The notes beneath the pieces are model-generated. The model made no database searches. It saw only the letters and a program-made list of their open reading frames with translations, and was not told the DNA's origin. Of a stretch of 64,000 nt of DNA, positions 41,947-51,248 are shown piece after piece. The stretch covers positions 1 through 64,000 of the forward strand of contig JAVJQA010000015.1 of assembly GCA_040218045.1 (NCBI GenBank), written 5' to 3'. Numbering within the stretch: the first letter of the stretch is position 1; each line of letters starts with the position of its first letter. The position numbers and the translations under genes were made by a program. Origin of the DNA: Marinoscillum sp040218045 (lineage in GTDB: Bacteria > Bacteroidota > Bacteroidia > Cytophagales > Cyclobacteriaceae).

Positions 41947-42014
41947 CAATGTCCTATTTGTAGTATTGACGAAAATAATAAGAAAAAGTTACAATCTCCT
42001 ATATGTAGTATTGA
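41947..42014 (-). promoter_or_regulatory. Tandem operator-like repeats upstream of the padR-permease operon
   Basis: CAATGTCCTATTTGTAGTATTGA (41947-41969) and CAATCTCCTATATGTAGTATTGA (41992-42014) match at 21 of 23 positions and are 45 bases apart centre to centre. Each holds an imperfect dyad (TCCTA..TGTAGTA). The first starts six bases before the PadR start codon, so a bound repressor would cover the promoter/translation start region. Confidence 0.6.
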
Positions 42015-42059
42015 AAAAACATTGGCTATTCAAGTGGGTGAAAAATGACTTGAAATAAT

Positions 42060-42815
42060 CTATTGATCCAACCATTGCTTAAACCTCGTTGCCTTCTCCG
42101 CAGAAACTATAATCTCATCTGTTGTAGCCGGAGCGGTTTCCACAAGCAATTTCCCCTTATGGTATTTGTGTACTGTAGTAATTGAAGAAAAGAATATAAT
42201 AAACTGTCTGTTGGCCCTAAAGAATTTAGAGGGATCAAGTTTCTCCTGAATCTCATCAAGGGTTTGATCCAACAGGTATTTCTTATCCGTTGTGGTAGTG
42301 ATATGCACGACCCCATGTCGTGTTTGAAAAACCGAAATATCTTCTGACTTCACAGAGATCATTTTATCTCCCTGCTTCACCAGAAACCTACTTTTGTATT
42401 CTTTGCCTCCAAGGTTGATCTGTTTAACCACCTCGCTAATATCCACTCCTGAGTATTGATTTCTTAACTCACCAAACTTGGTTAGGCTTTTCTCCAGATC
42501 TTCTTTTTTAATAGGTTTGAGTAGGTAATCAATGGAGTTTACCTTAAAAGCCCTGAGCATATATTCATCAAAAGCCGTTGTAAATATTATTGGCCGATTA
42601 ATCTTGATTCTGTCAAAAATCTCAAAACTCAGCCCGTCACTTAACTGAATATCCATGAAGTATAAATCCGGCTCCTGATGATTCTGTATCCATTTTACCG
42701 TTTCTTCTACACTATCAATCACTTCTACTATTTCAATTGAGGGATCAACTTCCTCCAGGATTTTCTGTAACCTCCTGAACGCCGGGGCTTCATCTTCTAT
42801 GATCACTACTCTCAT
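42060..42815 (-). CDS. LytTR-family response regulator
   Basis: A 251-residue LytR/AlgR-type regulator: receiver domain 1-120 (acidic pocket IIEDEAP, phospho-acceptor D55 in FMDIQLSDG, IFTTAFDEY, YLLKPIKK) and a LytTR DNA-binding domain about 145-250 (HGVVHITTTTDKKYLLDQTLDEIQEKLDPSKFFRANRQFIIF). It overlaps the sensor kinase gene by four bases and forms a two-component system with it. Confidence 0.94.
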   Translation of the reverse strand: MRVVIIEDEAPAFRRLQKILEEVDPSIEIVEVIDSVEETVKWIQNHQEPDLYFMDIQLSDGLSFEIFDRIKINRPIIFTTAFDEYMLRAFKVNSIDYLLKPIKKEDLEKSLTKFGELRNQYSGVDISEVVKQINLGGKEYKSRFLVKQGDKMISVKSEDISVFQTRHGVVHITTTTDKKYLLDQTLDEIQEKLDPSKFFRANRQFIIFFSSITTVHKYHKGKLLVETAPATTDEIIVSAEKATRFKQWLDQ

Positions 42816-43846
42816 GACCCTCGCCCCCTTTCATAACTCACTTCAATTAGTGGCACTGCCACCATGAAACTGTTGACTGTATGGATGACATCAATCTTTC
42901 TGTTACCCAGATATTCATAGCGCTTCTGAATATTCTCCAAACCTGTTTTAGTAGACTTTTCGATGGCTTTTTTCAATTGAAGATTGTTTTTAACTACCAC
43001 TGATTTCCCATTCTCTACATAGATGTCAATAGCCAGTGGATTGGCCTTTGATACCACATTGTGTTTGATACAGTTCTCTACCAATATTTGTATGGTCAAC
43101 GGTGCTACATGCATCTCCATAAACTCCGACCCAATTCTGAAATCGGCCCTGAGGTTATCCGGGTACCTCATTTTAAGGAGATATAAATAATCCTGGACAA
43201 AGGCTACCTCCTCTTTTAAGGTCACCAATTCCTTTTCCTTATTTTGCAGGATATATCTGTAAACATCTGACAATTTCTGTGTAAAATCTATCGCAACTTC
43301 CTGGTTTTCCGCAATAAGCGTAGTTAATGTATTCAGGCTATTGAATAAAAAGTGGGGACTCATCTGGTTTTGCAGCACCTCAAACTGGGTTCGGATCTGA
43401 CGGTTTTTCAGCTCTTCATTTTGCTGGATGGCATCCTTCCAGTTTTCAAAGAAATAAACGGTTTCGTATATCGTACCTACGATTAAGGCAATAATCAAAT
43501 TCATAGCCATGAACTCCGAATAGGTTTTTAAAGTGAAAACCTCCTGCCATGTCATCAAACCAAGAATAAATTTGACTGGCACTCCACCGAAAGTCATCCA
43601 AATAAAAAGCACTATATAAGTCAGTACCAGCCTCCTGCCAGTTTGCTTGATCTCAGGAAAAATCTTCCTAAACATCATGAAGATGAGATAAGCGCCATTC
43701 CAGTATACAGCAGTAAAAATCCATGAAACAAAATACTGATACCACATGGGTTCATGTGATAGGTGCTCATCGTCAAATTGCATGACTATGAAGGCAACAA
43801 AGAAAATCCCTATCCACCGAACGTAACGCTCTTTCAACAATCTCAT
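42812..43846 (-). CDS. LytS/YehU-type sensor histidine kinase
   Basis: Start chosen at 43846 (MRLLKERYVRWIG); the frame runs on to 43909 but the extra residues have no membrane character. About four N-terminal helices, then a His_kinase domain with NQMSPHFLFNSLNTLTTLI carrying the phospho-acceptor His, and an HATPase-like part with VENCIKHN and TGLENIQKRYEYLG. It pairs with the LytTR regulator. It is next to, and divergent from, a TonB-dependent receptor gene, which may be a target (inference). Confidence 0.92.
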   Translation of the reverse strand: MRLLKERYVRWIGIFFVAFIVMQFDDEHLSHEPMWYQYFVSWIFTAVYWNGAYLIFMMFRKIFPEIKQTGRRLVLTYIVLFIWMTFGGVPVKFILGLMTWQEVFTLKTYSEFMAMNLIIALIVGTIYETVYFFENWKDAIQQNEELKNRQIRTQFEVLQNQMSPHFLFNSLNTLTTLIAENQEVAIDFTQKLSDVYRYILQNKEKELVTLKEEVAFVQDYLYLLKMRYPDNLRADFRIGSEFMEMHVAPLTIQILVENCIKHNVVSKANPLAIDIYVENGKSVVVKNNLQLKKAIEKSTKTGLENIQKRYEYLGNRKIDVIHTVNSFMVAVPLIEVSYERGRGS

Positions 43847-44087
43847 AGTGCTAAAAATACGCAAAAGTCTATGGCTACACTGCTCATTAGGCTTGAAACC
43901 GGAAATCATCCTCTTGAAACCGAAATTCCAGATGCTGAAGCCTTACTGATGCCAATCAAACCTGGCGAATAGATTCAGTTGGGAAATTATCGGTTTTAGG
44001 TCATTAAAACCAAGCTCCACCATTCTTTAAATATCAATCTGTATGAACGAGGCGTATTTTCGGTCAAACACCAAATTCCATTGAATT

Positions 44088-46514
44088 ATGAAAAAAGACC
44101 GAACTAAAAATGAAGTAATAAAGATCTTTCTAGGAATCATCCTGGCAGTGATTTCCATAACTGTAAATGCCCAAACTCAAGTGGTAAAGGGTAGCGTATT
44201 TGACGCTCAATCAGAGTATCCCCTTATTGGAGCAACGATTCTTCTCATGGATTCGGAACCGGTTATTGGTTCTGTGACTGATTTAAACGGAGGGTTCAGA
44301 TTAGAAAATGTGCCTGTAGGAAGGCAAACTTTCACGGTACAATATATTGGTTATAAGAGCATCACTTTGCCCAATATCCTGGTAACCACCGGAAAAGAAG
44401 TAGTGTTACAAATCAAATTAGAAGAATCCGTAGAGAATCTCGATGCTGTAGTCGTTACCGCTGATGCAAACAAAGACATGCCAATCAATGAACTCGCTAA
44501 AGTCAGTGCCCGAACTTTCAATCTGGAAGAAACCACAAGGTTTTCAGGTGGTAGAAATGATGTTGCCCGGCTTGCAACTTCATTTGCTGGGGTGAGCGCA
44601 CCAAATGACTCCAGAAATGACATAGTAGTTCGCGGAAATTCCCCCGTGGGATTGCTATGGCGCATAGAAGGAATTCCGGTAGCTACCACCAATCATTTTG
44701 CAACTCTAGGTGCTACAGGTGGGCCGGTTAACGCGCTCAATACCAACTTACTGAGAACCTCAGACTTTCTAACTGGCGCATTCCCTGCCGAATATGGAAA
44801 TGCAAATTCAGCAGTTTTTGACATCAATTTCAGGAATGGAAATGCGGATAAGTACGAGTTCACAGGCCAAATGAGCGCTTACTCCGGGCTGGAATTCATG
44901 GCTGAAGGCCCAATCAGTAAAAAGAATGGTTCTTCATTTGTAGCTTCATACCGGTATGGCATTGCCAGCCTGGCTGCCACCGGTACAAGTGCCATCCCAT
45001 ATTATCAGGATTTTTCCTTTAAGGCAAACCTTGGAGAAAGCAAATTGGGAAAATTTGAACTCTTTGGAATGGGTGGATTGAGTAATATTGATTTCAAAGG
45101 GGAAGAAACTGAAGAAGGTGACCTCTTCGCCAACCCTGCAGAAGATGCCTACATTGACTTTAGATTAGGACTGGCAGGTGTATCCCATTTACTAAGACTT
45201 AATAAAAGCACTTTTATCAAATCTTCTTTCGGAGTTTCCACCAATCAGAATGACTATGACCAGGACAATCTGATCCGAAATGACCAAATGGAGGTGATTG
45301 ATAAATACCGAGCCACCGAAGTATCCAATAAGGAATACAGGTACACATTTACTTCCGCTCTGACTAAGAAATTCAATGCCAAATGGAATATGAAAGCAGG
45401 TTATTTGGGTGAACTTTATGATGCACAATTCAGCACAGTGGATCGGGATAACCGTGTGGACATACCAGATGAAGATAATGACGGAGTGCCTGATTATTTT
45501 CTTACTGTAAATGCACTAGATGACAAGTATTTTCTTCATCAAATCTTCGCTCAGGCCGAGCATAATCTCTCTGATAATCTGAGTGTAACTGCAGGTCTTC
45601 ATAGCCAGTATTTTGCACTGAATGATCGCCTTGCGCTGGAACCAAGGGCGGCCATTAGTTACCAGTTCACCCCAATTCAGAGACTTAGCTTTGCCTATGG
45701 ATTACACGCTCAAAGCATCCCGGCTCCTATCATTTTCCTGGAGACGAGAAGAGAAGATAATGCTTACGAACGAACAAATGAAAACCTTAACTTCATGAAG
45801 GCACACCACCTGGTGGCAGGTTATGACCGGAATATAGGAACTGACTGGAGGCTGAAAACAGAAGTTTACTACCAGTATTTATTTGATATACCAGTGGAGT
45901 CAGAGGCCAGTTCCTACTCAATTATTAACGAAGGAGCAGACTTTGTCTTTGACGGAAGACCGGACCTGGTAAATGATGGCACTGGGACCAATTATGGGGT
46001 CGAAATCACTTTGGAGAAATTCTTTAGTAACGACTATTATCTCCTCATCACTTCCTCTATCTATGAGTCCAAGTATGAAGGAAGCGATGGCATCAGCAGA
46101 AGTACTGCATTCAATAATAGCTTTGTAGCCAATGTACTATTTGGAAAGGAATGGAAATTTGGTAAAGCGGATCGCCACGCATGGACTTTCGATACCAAAC
46201 TGACCACAAGTGGAGGCAAACCCTACACCCCGGTAGACCTGGCCGCAACAAGGGCAAATGCCGGAAGGGAAATCCGAAGGGAAGAAATAGCCTATAGCAT
46301 GAGATATGAAGACTACTTCAGATGGGATGTAAAGTTTGGTGTAAGGCTTAACAGTAGTAAAAGAGATGTTTCTCACCAGTTCTTCGTTGACCTCCAAAAC
46401 GTGACCAATAAACAAAACGAGTTTGTAAGAAGATACAATGAGGTAACTGATCAAATCAACTCAGTGAAACAGATTGGATTCTTCCCTGACGTGATGTACC
46501 GCATTCAATTTTGA
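44088..46514 (+). CDS. TonB-dependent outer-membrane receptor with CarboxypepD_reg domain
   Basis: An 808-residue protein: signal peptide (ending VNAQTQ), CarboxypepD_reg beta-sandwich about 32-115 (GSVFDAQSEYPLIGATILL), plug domain about 125-240 (DVARLATSFAGVSAPNDSRNDIVVRGNSP), then a beta-barrel to the end (VKQIGFFPDVMYRIQF, terminal Phe). There is no SusD partner and no ferric-siderophore-specific mark, so the substrate cannot be named. The 139-base repeat that follows begins four bases after the stop. Confidence 0.92.
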   Translation: MKKDRTKNEVIKIFLGIILAVISITVNAQTQVVKGSVFDAQSEYPLIGATILLMDSEPVIGSVTDLNGGFRLENVPVGRQTFTVQYIGYKSITLPNILVTTGKEVVLQIKLEESVENLDAVVVTADANKDMPINELAKVSARTFNLEETTRFSGGRNDVARLATSFAGVSAPNDSRNDIVVRGNSPVGLLWRIEGIPVATTNHFATLGATGGPVNALNTNLLRTSDFLTGAFPAEYGNANSAVFDINFRNGNADKYEFTGQMSAYSGLEFMAEGPISKKNGSSFVASYRYGIASLAATGTSAIPYYQDFSFKANLGESKLGKFELFGMGGLSNIDFKGEETEEGDLFANPAEDAYIDFRLGLAGVSHLLRLNKSTFIKSSFGVSTNQNDYDQDNLIRNDQMEVIDKYRATEVSNKEYRYTFTSALTKKFNAKWNMKAGYLGELYDAQFSTVDRDNRVDIPDEDNDGVPDYFLTVNALDDKYFLHQIFAQAEHNLSDNLSVTAGLHSQYFALNDRLALEPRAAISYQFTPIQRLSFAYGLHAQSIPAPIIFLETRREDNAYERTNENLNFMKAHHLVAGYDRNIGTDWRLKTEVYYQYLFDIPVESEASSYSIINEGADFVFDGRPDLVNDGTGTNYGVEITLEKFFSNDYYLLITSSIYESKYEGSDGISRSTAFNNSFVANVLFGKEWKFGKADRHAWTFDTKLTTSGGKPYTPVDLAATRANAGREIRREEIAYSMRYEDYFRWDVKFGVRLNSSKRDVSHQFFVDLQNVTNKQNEFVRRYNEVTDQINSVKQIGFFPDVMYRIQF

Positions 46515-46518
46515 TGTA

Positions 46519-46657
46519 GAGGCTGTCTAAAAAGTAATCTCTTCAGGTCATTCTGAATTTATTTCAGAATCTATCTTCTTTTTAACATTGATTGTATATC
46601 CTGACATTCCATGCGGAACAGGGTCAGGATGACTTAAAACACTTTTTAGACAGCCTC
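46519..46657. mobile_element. MITE-like dispersed repeat, copy 2
   Basis: A 139-base element with ends GAGGCTGTCTAAAAAGT and ACTTTTTAGACAGCCTC, inverted relative to copy 1 (9140-9267) and closely similar through its arms; the centre carries an 11-base length difference. It fills the convergent gap between the TonB-receptor stop (46514) and the histidine-kinase stop (46658), touching the latter. The long palindrome could act as a two-way terminator. Confidence 0.78.
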
Positions 46658-48364
46658 TTAAAACCATTTGTTCAGCATCAGATCTATTTGCTCTTTAGAG
46701 ATCGGTTTTGATAAGTAATCATTCATTCCTGCTTCCAGACATTTATCCCTATCTTCCTTCAAAGCATTGGCAGTTAAGGCAATGATAACAGGTCGCTCAT
46801 TATGAGATAATAATATCTCTTTTGTCGCTTCTACTCCATCCTTACCTGGCATTTGAACATCCATTAGAATCAGGTCGTATTTCTTTTTTGAAGTCATTTC
46901 CACAACCTCGAATCCATTATTAGCGAGATCAATCTCAAATCCCTTCTTCTCAAGAATCTTACTTATTACGATCTGGTTGATTCTATTGTCTTCTGCTACC
47001 AGAATCTTAAGGTCCCTGGACTTGTTAGAAATATTTGGCGGCTGTTCAGTTATCATATCGGTTCCTCTTGCTACAACAAAAGGTACGCAAATTTCAAATG
47101 ACGTCCCTTTTCCCTCTTGACTTGTAAATGAAATAGTGCCATTCATCAATTCAGTAAGACTCTTGGCGATGACCAGCCCCAATCCAGAACCGGAATAAGC
47201 TCGGCGGGATGAAGACTGTACCTGGTAAAACCGGGTAAATAATTTATCTTGTTGGTTTTCGGGGATACCTATGCCTGTGTCGCTAACAGTCACTTTCAAT
47301 TTGATTCTATCATCAAGCAACTCATCCACAGTCATAAGTATCTCAACCTTCCCCTTTTTAGTAAACTTTAAGGAGTTATTGATTAGGTTATTAACAACCT
47401 GTTTAAATCTCTTTTCGTCTCCATGTAAATGTGGATGCACATCATCCGCAATTTGATGTAACAATTTCACTCCTCTCGCAGTTTTCTGTCGGTTGATTTG
47501 GATGAGCTGCTCCAATGTATGTCTAATCTCAAAATCATGCTCCTCAAGAAAGATTTTCTTTGCCTCTAACTTCGACAAATCCAAAACATTATTGACGATA
47601 TCAAGCAGCATTTTACTACTAAAATCTATCGTTTGAGCATACTCTTTTTGTTCTTCATTTAGTTTTGTCCCAAACAAAAGATCACTAAATCCAATGATCC
47701 CATTCAGAGGAGTACGAATCTCATGACTCATATTGGCTAGAAACTCGGATTGTAATCTGCTAAAGGTCAGTGCCTCTTCCCGCGAATCAATGAGTTTTTT
47801 CTGAACGGATCGGTTATTCTTGATCAAGTACCAAACCACCAACCCGGTCAAAACAAAAGAAAATGCTACATGGAAATAATTACTCACCAGCGCATCTTCA
47901 GGAGATAAGTTGATCGAGTAAAACAGCTGTTTAGGTAAAATAAAGCTTGACAATAAGAAAAAAAGTGTGAACGATAATGATCCTACAAAGACATAGCGCT
48001 CCTTGTCCAAATCAAAAAAGAAAGCATAACAAAACAGAATTGGAAAAAAGGACATAAGAACGGAGTAATCCACATTAAACACATGGTACGTCACCCAAAG
48101 ACTAAATCCATTGAGCCAGAATAAAGTAAATTTGGCCAATCCATATAGCTGCTTGCTATTCAAGGAAATCGCAATAATGGTAAGGACAATCATACTACCC
48201 GCCAGTGCAGCAGAAAACCATTGACTAAAGAAGTACGCATATCCTATATAAAACAAATAGACTGGCACAGGGAATAGGGCAAGAACATTCGTAATGCGCA
48301 CTAATTGAGCATCTTCTATTCTTAGTTGCTCAGTAATCCCTAAATTGAATACTCTGTTAATCAA
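46658..48364 (-). CDS. Hybrid sensor histidine kinase/response regulator
   Basis: A 568-residue protein with about six N-terminal membrane helices (residues 25-185, resembling the 7TM-type sensor layout), a HisKA domain with NMSHEIRTPLNG, an HATPase domain (NNSLKFTKKG, DTGIGIPENQ, GSGLGLVIAKS) and a C-terminal receiver (ILVAEDNRINQ, ILMDVQMPGKDG, ALTAN, YLSKPIS). Similar to the kinase at 35896-37389 in kinase and receiver parts but with a different membrane sensor. No partner gene is adjacent. Confidence 0.92.
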   Translation of the reverse strand: MINRVFNLGITEQLRIEDAQLVRITNVLALFPVPVYLFYIGYAYFFSQWFSAALAGSMIVLTIIAISLNSKQLYGLAKFTLFWLNGFSLWVTYHVFNVDYSVLMSFFPILFCYAFFFDLDKERYVFVGSLSFTLFFLLSSFILPKQLFYSINLSPEDALVSNYFHVAFSFVLTGLVVWYLIKNNRSVQKKLIDSREEALTFSRLQSEFLANMSHEIRTPLNGIIGFSDLLFGTKLNEEQKEYAQTIDFSSKMLLDIVNNVLDLSKLEAKKIFLEEHDFEIRHTLEQLIQINRQKTARGVKLLHQIADDVHPHLHGDEKRFKQVVNNLINNSLKFTKKGKVEILMTVDELLDDRIKLKVTVSDTGIGIPENQQDKLFTRFYQVQSSSRRAYSGSGLGLVIAKSLTELMNGTISFTSQEGKGTSFEICVPFVVARGTDMITEQPPNISNKSRDLKILVAEDNRINQIVISKILEKKGFEIDLANNGFEVVEMTSKKKYDLILMDVQMPGKDGVEATKEILLSHNERPVIIALTANALKEDRDKCLEAGMNDYLSKPISKEQIDLMLNKWF

Positions 48365-48555
48365 TGAGGTTTAGGTGGGTTGATATGTCCCAAATTTACT
48401 GTGCAATTTGTTATATCACCCATTGAAAGAAAGAATACTAAACAGCCAACTCGCTGTATACCAATCCACTTACGAATTCTGCTCCTTTATCCAGTAATAT
48501 TATTTGTCCCGACACTTTCTCTTTTATTTTGCGGTCCCATTAGCCTATTGTGTAA

Positions 48556-49137
48556 ATGAAAAGTTTAATCTGTCCAATTTTTGTTTTGCTCTCGATTGTT
48601 ACTTGCACCAGTGCTCAGGGAAGCAATGGCCCTATTGTTCGTGTTTTCAAGAATGATCTAGAGAAAATTTACACTGTGTTCTTCACTGATTCTGTCTCCA
48701 GGGAAGTCACGATCAACCTTTTGGACCAACGTGGAATCTCTCTGGTTGAAGAAAAAATGGAGGGCAAGGGTTTCTCAAAACCCTTTGGGTTGTCCAGTCT
48801 TACCAATGGAGAATACGAGTTCAGGGTTACCATTGGCAGTCAGTCCTTCACCGAGCCAATCACATTGAGAAGCAAGGATGACATCCTGGCAGGAGAGGTA
48901 ACCATCACCAAAGATTACCCAACTCTAACCGTTAACATTACGAAGTACAACCGTGTGCCCACCAATATCATGGTCTTTAATATGAAAGATGAGTTGCTAA
49001 AAATATTTTACTGGGAACCGAATGTGGATATGATGTCCAGAAACATCGACCTATTGCAATTTGATGGATATGAAGTTCGCATTTCGGTGGAGCAAGATCA
49101 CGAAGTAAAACTAGAACAACTCATCCCTCTTTACTGA
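48556..49137 (+). CDS. Secreted protein of unknown function
   Basis: A 193-residue protein with a signal peptide (LLSIVTCTSAQG) and a beta-rich mature part of two Ig-like units (about 25-105 and 110-193): EVTINLLDQRGISLVEEKMEGKG is the kind of strand pattern seen in DUF3244-like and T9SS-type Ig folds. No sorting signal or catalytic motif. It is a single gene followed by a terminator. Confidence 0.7.
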   Translation: MKSLICPIFVLLSIVTCTSAQGSNGPIVRVFKNDLEKIYTVFFTDSVSREVTINLLDQRGISLVEEKMEGKGFSKPFGLSSLTNGEYEFRVTIGSQSFTEPITLRSKDDILAGEVTITKDYPTLTVNITKYNRVPTNIMVFNMKDELLKIFYWEPNVDMMSRNIDLLQFDGYEVRISVEQDHEVKLEQLIPLY

Positions 49138-49167
49138 ACTAACAAACCTTAATCAGCGGTTTCAACC

Positions 49168-49203
49168 ACAAGCCACACCATTTTTATGGAGTGGCTTTTT
49201 TTG
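49168..49203 (+). terminator. Rho-independent terminator
   Basis: AAGCCAC (49170-49176) pairs with GTGGCTT (49191-49197), extended inward by CCA/TGG, then a run of T residues. It ends transcription of the preceding secreted-protein gene. Confidence 0.8.
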
Positions 49204-49296
49204 TTATCCAAGGAGCACTTAGTCTTATTGAAAATATTTTTAACTAATTTCAATATCAATTGTAACATTTGACTCATCAGGTCGTCTCCCTTCTGA

Positions 49297-49809
49297 ATGT
49301 CACCAAATCAACTATTTGAAACACACATTATACCGGTATCATCTAAGATGTATCGGTTTGCGTTATCGATTCTTAAGGAATCTGATACAGCTCAGGATGT
49401 GGTTCAGGAGTGTTTGGTGAAAATCTGGACGAAGCGTTCCAAATTATTGGACGTACAGAGTCCGGAAGCCTGGGCAATGCGCATTACCCGAAATCAATGT
49501 TATGACTGGGTGAAAACCAACCGTTTTACTGTCTTATCAGATAAGGAAATGAATCAGCCAACAAATGACCACACGGATTATCAAACCCTACTAACCGATC
49601 AGATGAATTGGTTAGGAAAAGTCCTCGACACACTGCCAGATAGGCAAAGAGAGATTTATCATCTGCGTGAAGTCGAGGAGATGACCTATCAGGACATTGC
49701 TGATATCCTTTCCATCAGTATGAGTGAAGTAAAGGTTTATTTACACCGAGCCAGAACAAAAATTAAGTCTTCATTACAAAAAATCGAAGCTTATGGAATC
49801 GCGAATTAA
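49297..49809 (+). CDS. ECF-type RNA polymerase sigma factor
   Basis: A 170-residue sigma-70 family factor: region 2 about 12-75 (SDTAQDVVQECLVKIWTKR, PEAWAMRITRNQCYDWVK) and region 4 about 105-160 (LPDRQREIYHLREVEEMTYQDIADILSISMSEVKVYLHRARTKIK, in separate helices). It is the first gene of a six-gene operon ending in an ABC-2 exporter. The next gene is likely its membrane anti-sigma factor. Confidence 0.95.
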   Translation: MSPNQLFETHIIPVSSKMYRFALSILKESDTAQDVVQECLVKIWTKRSKLLDVQSPEAWAMRITRNQCYDWVKTNRFTVLSDKEMNQPTNDHTDYQTLLTDQMNWLGKVLDTLPDRQREIYHLREVEEMTYQDIADILSISMSEVKVYLHRARTKIKSSLQKIEAYGIAN

Positions 49810-50215
49810 GGAACTTCAGGAAAAATATTGGGCTGGAGAAACTTCTGTGAAAGAGGAAAAAGAATTGAAAGCATATTTTCAGTCTAATCCTTCTCTCACA
49901 CCGGAAGGTCAGTACTTCCAATCATTAAATAAAATGAAAAGTGAGCCCAAAGTTAGTTTCAGACATCCGAAATCGACTTCCTGGAGATCCAAATGGTCAG
50001 TAGCTGCAGTCATTACAGCTGGAGTGATCGCTGCTGCACTTGTGATTCAGGATGCCCGTAAGCAAAGGGATTTTGTGGTGGAAGATCCACAGGAAGCTTA
50101 TGAAATTACAAGAAAAGCGCTTCTTATGGTTTCATCAGGACTTAATGAGGGTAAAAATTACTCCCAGGAAATCAAGAATATCAATAAAGCAGAAGAACTA
50201 ATCAAAGAAAATTAA
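49793..50215 (+). CDS. Probable membrane-bound anti-sigma factor
   Basis: A 140-residue protein: a helical N-terminal part (residues 1-60) that could bind the sigma factor, one membrane helix (about 66-84; VAAVITAGVIAAALVIQ) and a short extracytoplasmic tail. There is no HxxxCxxC zinc motif, so it is not a ZAS-type anti-sigma factor. It overlaps the sigma gene by 17 bases. The role is inferred from position and topology. Confidence 0.6.
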   Translation: MESRIKELQEKYWAGETSVKEEKELKAYFQSNPSLTPEGQYFQSLNKMKSEPKVSFRHPKSTSWRSKWSVAAVITAGVIAAALVIQDARKQRDFVVEDPQEAYEITRKALLMVSSGLNEGKNYSQEIKNINKAEELIKEN

Positions 50216-50236
50216 ATCCAATAAATCAGGACGATC

Positions 50237-50758
50237 ATGAAAAAGATAATATTAACACTCGCAATAGCGGCAATTTCCGTGAGCTTATATGCACAGGGCA
50301 CTGTAGTCAACAAGTATTTCAATCAACTAGCCGATAACGATGCCTTCACTAAAGTGTCTGTGAGCAGCAAAATGTTCTCACTTTTCACAGAACTGGAAGC
50401 AGGTAGTGAAGCTGAAGAGGAATTTTTAAAAGCTGTGAGTAAACTAAAAGGTTTGAAAGTTATTGCTTCAGACAGTATTGGGAATGCTGCATCAATGTAT
50501 AATCAGGCTGTTAAGGATATATCAGCAGCTGGTTATGAAGAGTTGATGTCAGTAAAAGACTCTGAAGAGAACATGAAATTTTCGATCAAAGAAAGTGGTG
50601 GAAAAATAGAAGAATTACTGATGGTAGTAGGTGGTAAAAAGCGTTTCGTACTGCTTAGCCTATACGGAGAAATTGATCTTAAAAATATTTCTAAGATCGC
50701 CCGATCGATGAACGTCGGTGGTCTTGAGAATCTAAGTAAGATCAATGAAGGCAACTAA
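50237..50758 (+). CDS. DUF4252 family exported protein, copy 1
   Basis: A 173-residue protein with a signal peptide (LAIAAISVSLYAQ) and a DUF4252 domain (KYFNQLADNDAFTKVSVSSKMFSLF; C-terminal KRFVLLSLYGEIDLKNISKIARSM). Members are small Bacteroidota envelope proteins of unknown role, typically encoded next to ECF sigma genes. It overlaps the second DUF4252 gene by 14 bases. Confidence 0.85.
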   Translation: MKKIILTLAIAAISVSLYAQGTVVNKYFNQLADNDAFTKVSVSSKMFSLFTELEAGSEAEEEFLKAVSKLKGLKVIASDSIGNAASMYNQAVKDISAAGYEELMSVKDSEENMKFSIKESGGKIEELLMVVGGKKRFVLLSLYGEIDLKNISKIARSMNVGGLENLSKINEGN

Positions 50759-51248
50759 AATATTTATATCTATTATACTGTGGGGGCTGATCATTCAGCC
50801 CCTTTCTGCGCAGGAGTCAATCCTCAAAGAGGAGATAGAGAGTAAAAGAGATAAAAAGTTTGCACTCTACCCAAGCACACTAAGGATGGTCAATCTTCAG
50901 CAAAATGAAGATTACAATCAGTTGGTCAGTGGCGTTGAGAAACTTTTAATTTACACACTGGATAGCGCTACTCAAGCCAACAAGTCCTATACCAGCATCT
51001 CAGCAAAATACCTTGAGGCCGGGTTTGACGAGTACGCATCCATTTTTGGTGGAGATATGACCCTGAGCATTTTAGGCAAAACAAGCCGTAACTCTGATGA
51101 ATATGTTGGATACTTTGCACAAAAAAACGGAGTTTTTGCGTTTTACCTCAAGGGGCAAATACCCTGGCAAAAAATTCCAACATTAATAAATAACATTCAA
51201 GACCTGGATGTAATCAACTTTTTTGACGTAAAAACTTATAAATTTTGA
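50745..51248 (+). CDS. DUF4252 family exported protein, copy 2
   Basis: A 167-residue DUF4252-like protein with a signal peptide (IILWGLIIQPLSAQ). It keeps the overall layout of copy 1, with NGVFAFYLKGQIPWQKIPTLI matching the C-terminal strand-helix unit, but is diverged. The pair overlaps by 14 bases and the products may form a complex (inference). Its stop overlaps the ABC ATPase start. Confidence 0.8.
   Translation: MKATKIFISIILWGLIIQPLSAQESILKEEIESKRDKKFALYPSTLRMVNLQQNEDYNQLVSGVEKLLIYTLDSATQANKSYTSISAKYLEAGFDEYASIFGGDMTLSILGKTSRNSDEYVGYFAQKNGVFAFYLKGQIPWQKIPTLINNIQDLDVINFFDVKTYKF

Noticed and set aside
41947..42014. Short CRISPR array
   Set aside because: Only two copies of 23 bases with a 22-base spacer, directly before a PadR gene and with no cas genes. 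Operator repeats are the simpler reading.
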